A stretch of 64,000 nt of DNA from Mycobacterium sp. MS1601 (GTDB lineage Bacteria > Actinomycetota > Actinomycetes > Mycobacteriales > Mycobacteriaceae): assembly GCF_001984215.1 (NCBI RefSeq), contig NZ_CP019420.1, positions 2,666,001-2,730,000 of the forward strand, in the 5' to 3' direction. The notes below the pieces were generated by a model, which saw nothing but the letters and a program-made list of their open reading frames with translations, was not told the origin of the DNA and searched no databases. Position 1 is the stretch's first letter; the number at the start of each line of letters is the position of its first letter. Positions 39,961 to 49,296 of the stretch are shown here, piece by piece. A program made the translations under genes and the position numbers.

Positions 39961-40011
39961 CCGTGACGTAGCGTCAACCAGGTTGATTAGTCTTTCTATA
40001 GAAAGTCACGG
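39961..40011 (+). promoter_or_regulatory. nested palindromes upstream of mmpS
   Basis: The 51 bp that end at the mmpS ATG contain three dyads: outer CCGTGAC (39961-39967)/GTCACGG (40005-40011), then TCAACC-A-GGTTGA (39974-39986), then the 14-bp perfect palindrome CTTTCTATAGAAAG (39992-40005). TATAGA (39997-40002) may be the -10. This is a likely operator for a dimeric repressor not encoded next to it. Confidence 0.5.
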
Positions 40012-40458
40012 ATGCAGCGGGTTTCGATCAGCCGGCAGCTCGGGCAGCGGTGGATGGCGTTGGTGGCAGTGGCGGTTGTCGTGGTCGCGGGTTTTGCCGT
40101 CTACCGGCTGCGCGGCGTCTTTGCCTCCGAGGATGTGGTGTCCACTCCGAGCGGTGCCGAGAACGACATCGTGCCGTTCAACCCCAAACATGTGGTGCTC
40201 GAGGTGTTCGGGCCGCCCGGCACGGTCGCCACCATCACCTACACCGACGTCGATGCCCAACCGCAGCGCGCCGACGGCGTCGCACTGCCCTGGTCGTATG
40301 ACACCACCACCACCCAGCCCGCCGTCTTCGTCAATGTCTCGGCCCAGGGCGACAGCGACTCGATCGGTTGCCGCATCACCATCGATGACGCGGTCAAAGA
40401 CGAGAGAACGGCCAACAACCTCAACGCGTTCACCTACTGCCTGGACAAGTCCGGATGA
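40012..40458 (+). CDS. MmpS-family membrane protein
   Basis: The 148-residue protein has one N-terminal TM helix (about residues 14-32, LVAVAVVVVAGFAVYRL) and an extracytoplasmic beta-rich domain with HVVLEVFGPPGTVATITYTD. Two Cys (IGCRI and TYCLDKSG) can form the C-terminal disulfide seen in the family. MmpS proteins are accessory subunits of MmpL transporters and are involved in lipid or siderophore export. The start is fixed by the palindromic promoter ending at the ATG. It overlaps mmpL by ATGA. Confidence 0.9.
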   Translation: MQRVSISRQLGQRWMALVAVAVVVVAGFAVYRLRGVFASEDVVSTPSGAENDIVPFNPKHVVLEVFGPPGTVATITYTDVDAQPQRADGVALPWSYDTTTTQPAVFVNVSAQGDSDSIGCRITIDDAVKDERTANNLNAFTYCLDKSG

Positions 40459-43322
40459 GCGCGGCGCGAATCCCTGATCTTATCCGGCGGTACTCGGTGC
40501 TGATTGCGCTGTTCTGGCTGGTGCTGGCGGTGCTGACCAACGTCTTCGTGCCCCAGCTCGAGACGGTCGCCGAAATGCACAATGTTTCGCTGAGTCCACA
40601 GGACTCGCCGTCGCTGCAGGCCAGTAAACGCATTGGCAAGGTGTTCGACGAATTCGATTCCGACAGTTCGGCGATGATCGTGCTGGAAGGCGACGAACCG
40701 CTGGGCGCCGACGCCCACCACTACTACGACGGCCTGGTGCAGAAGCTCTCCCAGGACACCACACATGTCCAGCACATCCAGGACTTCTGGGGCGACCCGC
40801 TGACGGCCGCAGGTTCCCAGAGCGCGGATGGCAAGGCCGCACTGGTGCAGCTGTACCTGGCAGGTAACCAGGGCGAGTCGCTGGCCAACGAGTCTGTAGA
40901 CGCGGTCCGCGAGATCGTCGACCAGAACCCGCCACCACCGGGCCTGAGGGCTTACGTCACCGGCGCCGCGCCACTGGTCACCGATCAGTTCGAGGTGGGC
41001 CGCCAGGGCACTTTGAAAACCACACTGATCACCCTCGGGGTGATCGCGCTGATGCTGCTGTGGCTCTATCGCCGGCTCACCACGGTGTTCCTGGTGCTGT
41101 TCACGGTGATGATCGAGCTGACCGCGTCGCGTGGTGTGGTTGCCGTGCTCGCCAACGCGGGCATCATCGAGTTGTCCACGTACTCGACCAATCTGCTGAC
41201 GCTGCTGGTCATCGCCGCGGGCACCGACTACGCGATCTTCATCCTCGGTCGCTTCCACGAGGCGCGGTACGTGGGGGAGGACCGCGTCACGGCGTTCACC
41301 ACCATGTACCACGGCACCGCACACATCATCCTGGGTTCGGGGCTGACGATCGCCGGCGCGGTGCTGTGCCTGACCTTCACCCGGTTGCCGTACTTCCAGA
41401 GCCTGGGAGTACCTGCGGGCATCGGTGTCCTGGTGGCCGTGGTCGCGGCCCTGACCCTGGCGCCGGCGTTGCTGATCATCGGCCGCCACTTCGGGCTGTT
41501 CGAACCCAGCAGGCCCATGCGCACCCAGGGCTGGCGACGGATCGGCACGGCGATCGTCCGCTGGCCAGGACCGATCCTGGTCGCGACGGTGGCCGTCGCA
41601 CTCGTCGGTCTGATCGCCCTGCCCTGGTACACCACCAGCTACGACGCCCGCCCCTACCTGCCCGCCAGCGCACCGGCCAACGTCGGCTATGCCGCTGCCG
41701 AACAACACTTTTCGCAGGCCCGTCTGAATCCGGAACTGCTGATGGTGGAAGCCGACCACGACCTGCGCAATCCCACCGACATGATTCTGCTCGAACGGGT
41801 CGCCAAGGCGGTCTTCCACACCGACGGCATCGCGCAGGTGCAGTCGATCACCAGGCCGCTGGGCACGCCGCTGGACCACACCTCCATCCCGTTCCAGATC
41901 AGCGCGGGCAGCGCCTCACAAATCAACAACCTGCCCTTCCAACAAGCTCGCGGTGCGGACCTGCTCAAGCAGGTGGACGTCATCAACAACTCGATCGACA
42001 TTCTGCGACAACAGTATTCGTTGCAGCAGCAGTCCAGTGCCGTCACCGACGAGCAGACCAGGGCTTTTCAGAACACTGTCGCCACCGCGCAGGATCTGCG
42101 TGACAAGATCGCCAATTTTGACGACTTCTTCCGGCCGCTGCGCAACTACTTCTACTGGGAACCGCACTGCTACGACATCCCGATCTGCTGGGCGCTGCGC
42201 TCGCTGTTCGAGGCATTGGACGGCATCAACGCCCTGACCGACCAACTGGCCGATGTCGCGGGTAGCATCGCCAAACTCGATGAGCTGCAACCGAAACTAC
42301 TGGCGCTGATACCGCCGCAGATCGCCAGTCAGGAGGCAAATCGCGACTTGACCCTGACCAACTACGCCACCACATCAGGCATCAACGATCAGGCGGCGGC
42401 GGCACTGCAGAACGCCACCGCGCTGGGCCAAGCCTACGACGCATCCAAGACCGACGACTCGTTCTACCTGCCGCCCGAGGCCTTCACCAACCCGGAGTTC
42501 CAGCGTGGCCTCAAGCTGTTCCTCTCACCGGACGGCAAGGCCGCACGGATGATCATCACCCATGACGGGGATCCAGCCACCCCCGAGGGCATTTCACATA
42601 TCGATGCCATCAGACACGCCGCGAAGGAAGCGGTGAAGGGCACGCCGCTGGCCGGTTCCCAGATCTACATCGCCGGCACTGCTGCCACGTACAAGGACAT
42701 CCAGGACGGCGCCAAGTATGACTTGATGATCGCGGCGATCGCCGCGATGTGCCTGATCCTGCTGGTGATGATGTTCATCACCCGCAGCATCGTCGCGGCC
42801 TTCGTGATCGTGGGCACCGTGGCCCTGTCACTGGGCGCGTCCTTCGGGCTCTCGGTGTTGATCTGGCAGGAGATCTTCGGGATCGATCTCTACTGGATTG
42901 TGCTGGCGCTGGCCGTCATTCTGCTACTGGCTGTGGGATCGGACTACAACCTGCTGCTGATCTCCCGGTTCAAGGAGGAGATCGGCGCGGGTCTGAACAC
43001 CGGCATCATCCGCGCGATGGCCGGGTCCGGTGCCGTAGTGACAGCGGCGGGACTGGTGTTCGCCGCCACGATGGCGTCATTCCTGTTCGCGGACTTGCGG
43101 ATTCTCGGTCAGATCGGCACGACGATCGCACTGGGCCTGCTGTTCGACACCCTGATCGTGCGGTCGTTTATGACTCCTGCCATCGCGGCCCTGCTCGGGC
43201 GGTGGTTCTGGTGGCCACTCAATGTCCGTCAGCGTCCCGTGCCCCGGTCGTTCACAACGCCGAGCAGGGAGCGGCAACTGCAGCTGTGGGAAGACGGCGA
43301 CCCGGTGGTCACCCGGGACTGA
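40455..43322 (+). CDS. MmpL-family RND transporter
   Basis: The 955-residue protein has two six-TM repeats, each followed by a periplasmic loop. The proton-relay Asp-Tyr pairs typical of MmpL are visible in AAGTDYAIFILGRFHEARYV (about residue 256) and AVGSDYNLLLISRFKEE (about 828). A long coiled second loop contains INNSIDILRQQYSLQQQ. MmpL proteins export lipids, glycolipids or siderophores across the inner membrane. The partner MmpS is encoded just upstream. The size and layout resemble the MmpL4/MmpL5-type siderophore/drug exporters, but the substrate is not decidable here. The end overlaps the convergent small membrane protein by 14 nt. Confidence 0.92.
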   Translation: MSAARIPDLIRRYSVLIALFWLVLAVLTNVFVPQLETVAEMHNVSLSPQDSPSLQASKRIGKVFDEFDSDSSAMIVLEGDEPLGADAHHYYDGLVQKLSQDTTHVQHIQDFWGDPLTAAGSQSADGKAALVQLYLAGNQGESLANESVDAVREIVDQNPPPPGLRAYVTGAAPLVTDQFEVGRQGTLKTTLITLGVIALMLLWLYRRLTTVFLVLFTVMIELTASRGVVAVLANAGIIELSTYSTNLLTLLVIAAGTDYAIFILGRFHEARYVGEDRVTAFTTMYHGTAHIILGSGLTIAGAVLCLTFTRLPYFQSLGVPAGIGVLVAVVAALTLAPALLIIGRHFGLFEPSRPMRTQGWRRIGTAIVRWPGPILVATVAVALVGLIALPWYTTSYDARPYLPASAPANVGYAAAEQHFSQARLNPELLMVEADHDLRNPTDMILLERVAKAVFHTDGIAQVQSITRPLGTPLDHTSIPFQISAGSASQINNLPFQQARGADLLKQVDVINNSIDILRQQYSLQQQSSAVTDEQTRAFQNTVATAQDLRDKIANFDDFFRPLRNYFYWEPHCYDIPICWALRSLFEALDGINALTDQLADVAGSIAKLDELQPKLLALIPPQIASQEANRDLTLTNYATTSGINDQAAAALQNATALGQAYDASKTDDSFYLPPEAFTNPEFQRGLKLFLSPDGKAARMIITHDGDPATPEGISHIDAIRHAAKEAVKGTPLAGSQIYIAGTAATYKDIQDGAKYDLMIAAIAAMCLILLVMMFITRSIVAAFVIVGTVALSLGASFGLSVLIWQEIFGIDLYWIVLALAVILLLAVGSDYNLLLISRFKEEIGAGLNTGIIRAMAGSGAVVTAAGLVFAATMASFLFADLRILGQIGTTIALGLLFDTLIVRSFMTPAIAALLGRWFWWPLNVRQRPVPRSFTTPSRERQLQLWEDGDPVVTRD

Positions 43323-43746
43323 CGTCGGCCAGCTTGCCTTTCAACCCGGCCACCCTGCGCAACTGCGCCGCCATGTTCATCGACGTCAACATCGGGATGC
43401 CGCCGATGAACGTGCGAAAGGACGGATTCCCGCCGTGCAGGTGCAGCATGAACAGGCAGCCGACAACGTAGAAGAAGCCGATGGTGAACAACGCGGCGGG
43501 TATCGCGTAAGCCAGTGGTGATCGTGCGTCGGCCACCAGTTCGGCGGCGTAGTCGACTTCCTGTTGCGACATCGGTTGGCGCTTGCGCACTTTGGCCAGC
43601 ACTGCCTTGTGGGCGCCCACCTGATCACCCATCGGGTGGGGCCGGCGCTTCTCCAGTCGCGAGATGTAGACGAAGACGCACGTGGCGAAGACGATTTCCA
43701 TCACCGCGGCGAGGATCGTGAGGTCGCCCCAGATACCCAGTGTCAC
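43309..43746 (-). CDS. hypothetical membrane protein
   Basis: The 145-residue protein has an N-terminal TM helix (LTILAAVMEIVFATCVFVYI), a cytoplasmic basic helical stretch (SRLEKRRPHPMGDQVGAHKA, VLAKVRKRQPMSQQEVDYAA) and a second TM helix (ALFTIGFFYVVGCLFML). I do not recognise a named family. GTG 43744-43746 is supported by TAGCGT 7 nt upstream (leaderless). It overlaps the mmpL 3' end by 14 nt in convergent orientation. Confidence 0.7.
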   Translation of the reverse strand: MTLGIWGDLTILAAVMEIVFATCVFVYISRLEKRRPHPMGDQVGAHKAVLAKVRKRQPMSQQEVDYAAELVADARSPLAYAIPAALFTIGFFYVVGCLFMLHLHGGNPSFRTFIGGIPMLTSMNMAAQLRRVAGLKGKLADVSPG

Positions 43747-43753
43747 GCCAGCG

Positions 43754-43759
43754 ACGCTA
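43754..43759 (-). promoter_or_regulatory. -10 element, leaderless GTG
   Basis: TAGCGT on the minus strand lies exactly 7 nt before the GTG of the membrane protein gene, fitting the mycobacterial leaderless pattern. Confidence 0.4.
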
Positions 43760-43850
43760 CCTGAACTTAGGGCTTCTATCTATATGTCGGATGGCGAGTC
43801 AGCCGCGGCCGCGAGGTTTCCGACGACGAGCTTGGTCGCTCGCGAAGTGT

Positions 43851-44879
43851 TCAGCGAAATCTGACGGTGAGGGTCGCCAGTCCGAAGATCTTCTTCCCCG
43901 CTGACTTCGCGCCGACGAGAAGGACGCCGGTACGGGTTTCGGGATCCAGTGATTTCACCTTGCCGCTGTACTCGATGTCGGCTCCCTCGGCTGCCGACAC
44001 CACCGCCGGCTGTGACAGCCGCACGGCGTAGCGGGTAGCCGCACCCGGGTCACCCGTCCAGGTCGAGGCGAACCCGGCGCCCAGGCCCATGGTGAGCATT
44101 CCGTGCGCGATCACATCCGGTAGCCCCGCGAGTTTGGCGATGGCCTCGTCCCAGTGGATCGGGTTGGCGTCGCCGGCCACGCCGGCGTAGTTCACCAGGT
44201 CGCCGCGCGACAGCCGGGTGTGGTGCACACCCAGGTCCTGGCCTGCGGTCACGTCCTCGAAGCGCGGAGTTCCCGGCGTGCGGGCGGATCCGTCGGCGAT
44301 GCGGATCTGCCCTGCGGGGCGCAGCGTCTTCACATAGTCGGCATCGGCGCCACCGATGTCGAGGATGTTCATGTCGTGCATCATCGCCTTCTGCACGGCC
44401 GTCTTGACCCCCGCGTCGATGTCGTCGGCGGTGACTCCGACCACGGTGGTGTGCAGGGTGTGCACCCGCTCGCCTGCGGAGTCGGTGAAGGTGTTGGTGA
44501 CGGTGATGAAATCTCGGCCCGCCGTTCGTCGCACCGAGGTCAATTCGACGTCGATGACCAGTTCGTCGCCGGCCACGATCGGGCGGTGCGCCTCGAACAC
44601 CTCTTCGGTCTGCAGGTAGGTGTCATAGCCCACGACAATCTCTTCGAACATGCGGCGATTGCACTGCATGCCGGGGGCGGAGGTGAAGGTCAGAGGCGCG
44701 ACCAGATCCGGGTAGCCCAGCTTGGTTGCGGCGGCGACATCCCAGTGCGCGGGGTGGTAGTCCTGCACCGCGCGGGCGTACTCACGCAGCTTCTCCCGGC
44801 CGACGAGGTAGGTGCCGTCCATTTGGTAGTGGTGGCCCACCCGAGCTTCGAGAGGCGATGTTTCTGCTGCTGCGGTCAC
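43851..44879 (-). CDS. fused double-hot-dog (HadA-HadB-like) dehydratase
   Basis: The 342-residue protein joins a FAS1-like/HadA-type hot-dog domain (about 1-170: YLVGREKLREYARAVQDYHP, APLTFTSAPG) to a MaoC/HadB-type domain (about 205-342). The second domain has GDLVNYAGVAGDANPIHWDE and PDVIAHGMLTMGL, which carries the Asp-His hydratase-2 motif. It should catalyse (R)-specific hydration/dehydration of an enoyl/3-hydroxyacyl thioester. Similar single-chain double hot-dog hydratases exist in mycobacteria (for example Rv0216-like). Its ATG overlaps the isochorismatase-like stop by ATGA, so the pair is cotranscribed. Confidence 0.82.
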   Translation of the reverse strand: MTAAAETSPLEARVGHHYQMDGTYLVGREKLREYARAVQDYHPAHWDVAAATKLGYPDLVAPLTFTSAPGMQCNRRMFEEIVVGYDTYLQTEEVFEAHRPIVAGDELVIDVELTSVRRTAGRDFITVTNTFTDSAGERVHTLHTTVVGVTADDIDAGVKTAVQKAMMHDMNILDIGGADADYVKTLRPAGQIRIADGSARTPGTPRFEDVTAGQDLGVHHTRLSRGDLVNYAGVAGDANPIHWDEAIAKLAGLPDVIAHGMLTMGLGAGFASTWTGDPGAATRYAVRLSQPAVVSAAEGADIEYSGKVKSLDPETRTGVLLVGAKSAGKKIFGLATLTVRFR

Positions 44880-45523
44880 CCAAGCACCCTATCCGCCGCC
44901 ACCTCCTGCCCCTGCAGCGCCGACACCACGAGGTTGTTCTTCGGCAGCTCGGAGCCCGTGGCCACGGCCTGCGCCCATGCCGCGGTGGTGGCCACCGCGG
45001 CGAAGTTCGACTGGAACAGCACCATCAACGTCGTGTGCAACACCTCGGCACTGACATGGCCGGCCTCGTTGGCCAGGTTGATCGCGCCAGTGGCATCGGA
45101 CAGGATCTCGGCGGCGAAACCCAGCCCCTCGGCCTCGACAGCGGTGGCCAGATCGCAGTTGTTGGCCATGAAGCCGACAATGGTGATTGTGTCGATTCCC
45201 TTGTCGCGCAACCACTCTGCTACATCGGTGCTTGCGAACACGCTGCCGTAGTTCTTGCGGACATGCTTCCAGGACACGTCCACTGCGGCCTCGACGTCCG
45301 GGTGCAGCTGCCAGCCCGCCGACCCCGGGGCGAACACCGGAGCGTCCTCGGACTCCTCATGCTGGACCACCACCACCGGGATGTCCCGCTGGGCGGCGAG
45401 CTTGATGGCCGCCACGATGTTGGCCAGCGACTCCTCCCGCGGCGGGTGGTGAATCTGCAGGGGTCCGGCGAAATACTCCTGCTGGACGTCGACAACGATG
45501 AGGGCGCGGCGCGGTGTGGTCAT
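44876..45523 (-). CDS. isochorismatase-family cysteine hydrolase
   Basis: The 215-residue alpha/beta hydrolase has the catalytic triad pattern: Asp in LIVVDVQQEYF (about residue 11), Lys in HVRKNYGSVF (about 88) and Cys in GFMANNCDLAT (about 124). Members hydrolyse isochorismate, nicotinamide, ureides or other amides; the context does not single out one. It precedes the fused dehydratase in a two-gene operon and is divergent from a GlxA-type AraC regulator, a common regulator/isochorismatase arrangement. Confidence 0.85.
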   Translation of the reverse strand: MTTPRRALIVVDVQQEYFAGPLQIHHPPREESLANIVAAIKLAAQRDIPVVVVQHEESEDAPVFAPGSAGWQLHPDVEAAVDVSWKHVRKNYGSVFASTDVAEWLRDKGIDTITIVGFMANNCDLATAVEAEGLGFAAEILSDATGAINLANEAGHVSAEVLHTTLMVLFQSNFAAVATTAAWAQAVATGSELPKNNLVVSALQGQEVAADRVLG

Positions 45524-45608
45524 ACCTGTGATTGTCTGAGTACTCCGTGGCGGCGGCTAGTGGCATGGATGCATACTTTCGATGAGTTTGTGCCAACTGG
45601 AGGTGGCT

Positions 45609-46589
45609 GTGCGCATCGGCGTGTACGCATTCGACGGAGTCACCATGTTCCATCTCGCCGCGCCGCTCATGGTCTTCGGCGAACTGGGCCGTCTGGGGCT
45701 GGCGACGGACTGGGAGACCCGACTCTGGTCCGATCGACCAGGCTCCGTGCGCACCGACGAGGGTTACGCGATCGGCGAGGTCGCCGGACCCGAGGTCACC
45801 GACTGGGCGGACATCTTGATCGTGCCCTCATGGCCGCTGTCTGTGCCTCCGAGCACTGAGGAGTTCCGCGACCAGCTCAGACGGGCGCACGCCCGCGGGG
45901 CCACGATCGTGGGGCTGTGTCTTGGCGCGTTCCCGGTGGTCGACAGCGGACTGTTGCAGGGGCGCGCCGCGGTGACACATTGGGAGATGTTGCCGCAGCT
46001 GGCCACGGCCCTGCCCGGCAGCTCGATGCAGACGTCGGTGCTCTACATCGACCACGGTGACGTCCTCACCTCGGCAGGCACCGCCTCGTCCATCGACGCC
46101 TGCTTGCACCTGGTGCGTCGTCACCTCGGGGCGGCGGTGGCCACTCGGGTGGCGCGCAGCCTGGTGGTGGCCCCGCACCGCGAGGGCGGGCAGTCCCAGT
46201 ACATCGAGCGACCGCTGGCGCAGGTTCCCACCAACACCGTGATCGCCGACGTCCAGCACTGGGCGTTGACCCACCTCTCCGAGAATCTCTCCGTGGACAG
46301 CCTGGCCGCGCGGGCGAACATGAGCAGACGCAGTTTCATCCGGCAGTTCACCGACACCACCGGGACGACGCCGGCGCGCTGGGTGCTTCAGCAACGCCTC
46401 GACGAAGCACGCGCTCTGCTCGAAACCACCGACTGGAGCATCGACGAGGTGTCTTCGGCATGTGGCTTCGTCAGCTCGGTCACCTTCAGGCAGAATTTCG
46501 CTGCCGCGTTCGCGACGTCGCCGACGGTGTACCGCAGACACTTCACCGCCACGTCGGAGGACGGCACGAGGTGGGCGCGGTCGACGTAG
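45609..46589 (+). CDS. GlxA-type AraC-family regulator (DJ-1/PfpI N-domain)
   Basis: The 326-residue protein has an N-terminal DJ-1/PfpI-like domain (RIGVYAFDGVTMFHLAAPLM, ILIVPSWPL, and GLCLGAFPVVDSGLLQGRAAVTHW with the nucleophile-elbow Cys). A C-terminal AraC pair of helix-turn-helices follows: VDSLAARANMSRRSFIRQFT and IDEVSSACGFVSSVTFRQNF. GTG 45609 is chosen because GGAGG lies 5 nt upstream; an ATG 27 nt earlier lacks a ribosome site. It is divergent from the isochorismatase-dehydratase operon and is the likely regulator of it. Confidence 0.85.
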   Translation: MRIGVYAFDGVTMFHLAAPLMVFGELGRLGLATDWETRLWSDRPGSVRTDEGYAIGEVAGPEVTDWADILIVPSWPLSVPPSTEEFRDQLRRAHARGATIVGLCLGAFPVVDSGLLQGRAAVTHWEMLPQLATALPGSSMQTSVLYIDHGDVLTSAGTASSIDACLHLVRRHLGAAVATRVARSLVVAPHREGGQSQYIERPLAQVPTNTVIADVQHWALTHLSENLSVDSLAARANMSRRSFIRQFTDTTGTTPARWVLQQRLDEARALLETTDWSIDEVSSACGFVSSVTFRQNFAAAFATSPTVYRRHFTATSEDGTRWARST

Positions 46590-46651
46590 GAATCGGTGCT
46601 GCCGGCCTGCTGCGTGTCGCGGGCAGATTGGCGCTGATAACGGAGCGCCAC

Positions 46652-46657
46652 TAAGTT
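46652..46657 (+). promoter_or_regulatory. -10 element of the cellulase gene, leaderless
   Basis: TAAGTT fits TANNNT and is 7 nt upstream of GTG 46665, supporting that codon as start of both message and protein. Confidence 0.4.
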
Positions 46658-46664
46658 TTCGATC

Positions 46665-47648
46665 GTGATCTCCTCAGCTGCGCGATGGATGACCTCTCTC
46701 CTGGCAGCGGCAGCTGTCGTCGGGTTCGGCATCACGGCCACCCCGGACACGGTTGGCCCCGCGCCGGAAGTGCGCCTGGTCAACGACGCAAACCCCCTGG
46801 TGGGCCGGCCGTTCTACGTCAATCCCAACTCCAAGGGCATCCGTGCGGCAGCCGGAAACCCGAGCCCGCAGCTGGCTGCCGTCGTCAACACCCCCACCGC
46901 CTACTGGATGGATCACCTGTCGACTCCGTCGGTGGATGCCAAGTACATCGCCGACGCTCAGGCCGCCGGCACGATGCCGATCTTGGCGCTCTACGGCATC
47001 ACCAACCGCGACTGCGGCAGCTACGCCGCGGGCGGTTTCGGGTCGGCTGATTCCTACCGGGCCTGGATCGACGGCGTGGCCGCCGCCATCGGTGGCGGAC
47101 CGGCTGCGGTGATCCTGGAACCCGACGCACTGGCCATGGCCGACTGCCTGTCGCCGGCCCAGCAGGAGGAACGGTTCGCCCTGATCGGCTACGCCGTCGA
47201 CGTGCTGACCCGTAACCCCGCCACGGCCGTGTACGTCGATGCCGGGCACGCGCGTTGGGTACCCGCCGACGTGATGGCCGCGCGACTCAACCAGGTCGGT
47301 GTGGCCAAGGCCCGCGGTTTCAGCCTCAACACCGCGAACTTCTTCACCACCGAGGAGTCCGTCGGGTACGGCAACGCGATCTCGGGGATGACGGGCGGCA
47401 AACCCTTCGTCATCGACACCTCCCGCAACGGCGCAGGCCCCGTCGAGGGTGACCCCCTGTACTGGTGCAACCCCAGCGGCCGGGCCCTCGGTGTTCCGCC
47501 CACCACCAACACCGGCAACCCTCAGGTGGATGCCTTCCTGTGGATCAAGCGTCCCGGTGAGTCCGACGGATCCTGCCGCGGCGCCCCGAGCGCGGGCACC
47601 TTCGTCAACCAGTACGCCATCGACCTGGCCGCCAACGCCGGTTGGTAA
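46665..47648 (+). CDS. secreted glycoside hydrolase family 6 (cellulase-like)
   Basis: The 327-residue exported protein has a signal peptide of about 27-30 residues. A GH6 domain follows: NPLVGRPFYVNPNSKG, PILALYGITNRDCGSYAAGG, SADSYRAWIDG, VILEPDALAMADCL with the catalytic acid Asp, YVDAGHARWV, and LWIKRPGESDGSC near the end. It resembles mycobacterial CelA1-type endoglucanases, which hydrolyse beta-1,4-glucan. A carbohydrate-binding module is absent. GTG 46665 is supported by the leaderless -10. The ABC-F gene follows by 7 nt. Confidence 0.88.
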   Translation: MISSAARWMTSLLAAAAVVGFGITATPDTVGPAPEVRLVNDANPLVGRPFYVNPNSKGIRAAAGNPSPQLAAVVNTPTAYWMDHLSTPSVDAKYIADAQAAGTMPILALYGITNRDCGSYAAGGFGSADSYRAWIDGVAAAIGGGPAAVILEPDALAMADCLSPAQQEERFALIGYAVDVLTRNPATAVYVDAGHARWVPADVMAARLNQVGVAKARGFSLNTANFFTTEESVGYGNAISGMTGGKPFVIDTSRNGAGPVEGDPLYWCNPSGRALGVPPTTNTGNPQVDAFLWIKRPGESDGSCRGAPSAGTFVNQYAIDLAANAGW

Positions 47649-47655
47649 TGACCTC

Positions 47656-49296
47656 ATGACCGCCACGCTTGTTGCCAAGGATGTGGCAGGCGGATACGCC
47701 CACCGGACACTGTTCGAAGGGGTGCACGTCACGGTCTCACCCGGCGACGTGCTGGGGGTGGTGGGCGCCAATGGCGCAGGCAAGAGCACCTTGTTACAGA
47801 TCATGGCCGGGGTTCTGGAGCCACTGGCCGGATCGGTGAACCTGGCTCCTGCCGACGCGTTTGTCGGGTGGCTGCCGCAGGAGCACGAGCGGGTGCCGGG
47901 CGAGTCCGTCGCCGCCTACATCGCACGGCGCACCGGGTGCGCCGAGGCCACTGCGGCGATGGAGGTGGCTGCTGCCGCCCTGGACGACTCCGATGCCGCT
48001 GCGGACGCCTACTCCGCGGCACTGGATCGCTGGCTGGCCGCCGGAGCCGCGGATCTCGACGATCGGATGCCCGCCGTGCTGGCCGACCTCGGCATCGACG
48101 ACTTGCCTCCCGAGTCGACACTGATGACGTCGCTGTCGGGCGGGCAAGCGGCACGCGTGGGACTGGCGGCGCTGATCCTGTCGCGTTTCGACATCGTCCT
48201 GCTCGACGAGCCTACGAATGACCTTGATCTGTTCGGCCTCGAGCGGCTGGAGAAGTTCGTCCGTGACCTGCGTGGAGGTGTGGTGCTGGTCAGCCATGAC
48301 CGGGAGTTCCTGGCGCGCAGCGTAACCCGGGTCCTCGAATTGGATCTGGCGCAGAACACCACCACGGTGTTCGGCGGCGGCTACGACAGCTATCTCGAGG
48401 AGCGTGAGGTTGGCCGCAGGCACCGGCGTGAGCAGTACGAGGAGTTCGCGGACAAGAAGGCCGACCTGGTGGCACGCGCACGCGTGCAACGGGAGTGGTC
48501 CAGCCAGGGTGTGCGCAACGCCATCCGTAAAGCTCCGGACAATGACAAGATCCGGCGCCGCGCGGCCACCGAGTCCAGCGAGAAGCAGGCGCAGAAGGTG
48601 CGGCAGATGGAGAGCCGCATCGCCCGGCTCGAGGAAGTTGCTGAGCCACGTAAGGAATGGACGCTGCAGTTCACCATAGGGTCGGCGCCCCGGTCCAGCT
48701 CCGTGGTGGCCACTCTGGACAACGCCGTTGTGCGCCAAGGTGATCACGTCCTGGGGCCGGTGTCACTCCAGGTCGACGCGGGTGATCGGATCGGCATCAC
48801 CGGCCCGAACGGGGCAGGCAAGTCGACACTGTTGCGGTTGCTGTTGGGGCGCACGTCGCCCGACGAAGGCCGGGCGAGCCTGGGTGCCAACATCGCGATC
48901 GGCGAAATCGACCAGGCCCGAGCAGATTTCACCGGACCCGGCCTGCTGGTGGAGCGCTTCGAGCGTCGCGTGCGGGACTGGAACACCGCCGATGTGCGGA
49001 CGCTGTTGGCCAAGTTCGGGTTACGGGCAGACCACGTGGAGCGACCGGTGGACGCGCTCTCGCCCGGTGAACGGACCCGCGCCGGGTTGGCACTGCTGCA
49101 GGCAGTAGGCACGAACGTCCTGGTGCTCGACGAGCCCACCAACCATCTGGATCTCCCGGCGATCGAGCAGCTGGAGCAGGCGCTCGACAGCTACACCGGT
49201 GCGCTGCTGCTGGTCACCCACGACCGCCGCATGTTGCAGAACGTCCGGCTGGACCGCCGGTGGCTGGTCGACAAAGGCCGAGTTCAGGAGCTGTAG
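47656..49296 (+). CDS. ABC-F family ATPase
   Basis: The 546-residue soluble protein has two ABC domains and no TM helices. The first has VVGANGAGKSTLL (about residue 36), signature LSGGQAARVGLA and LLDEPTNDLD. A charged linker follows (ADKKADLVARARVQREWSSQ). The second has ITGPNGAGKSTLL, the degenerate signature LSPGERTRAGLA and VLDEPTNHLDLPAIEQLE. ABC-F proteins act on the ribosome as translation factors or antibiotic-resistance factors. It resembles the mycobacterial Rv1473-type protein annotated as a macrolide exporter ATPase. The start ATG 47656 is 7 nt after the cellulase stop. It overlaps the convergent ANTAR gene by 13 nt. Confidence 0.88.
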   Translation: MTATLVAKDVAGGYAHRTLFEGVHVTVSPGDVLGVVGANGAGKSTLLQIMAGVLEPLAGSVNLAPADAFVGWLPQEHERVPGESVAAYIARRTGCAEATAAMEVAAAALDDSDAAADAYSAALDRWLAAGAADLDDRMPAVLADLGIDDLPPESTLMTSLSGGQAARVGLAALILSRFDIVLLDEPTNDLDLFGLERLEKFVRDLRGGVVLVSHDREFLARSVTRVLELDLAQNTTTVFGGGYDSYLEEREVGRRHRREQYEEFADKKADLVARARVQREWSSQGVRNAIRKAPDNDKIRRRAATESSEKQAQKVRQMESRIARLEEVAEPRKEWTLQFTIGSAPRSSSVVATLDNAVVRQGDHVLGPVSLQVDAGDRIGITGPNGAGKSTLLRLLLGRTSPDEGRASLGANIAIGEIDQARADFTGPGLLVERFERRVRDWNTADVRTLLAKFGLRADHVERPVDALSPGERTRAGLALLQAVGTNVLVLDEPTNHLDLPAIEQLEQALDSYTGALLLVTHDRRMLQNVRLDRRWLVDKGRVQEL

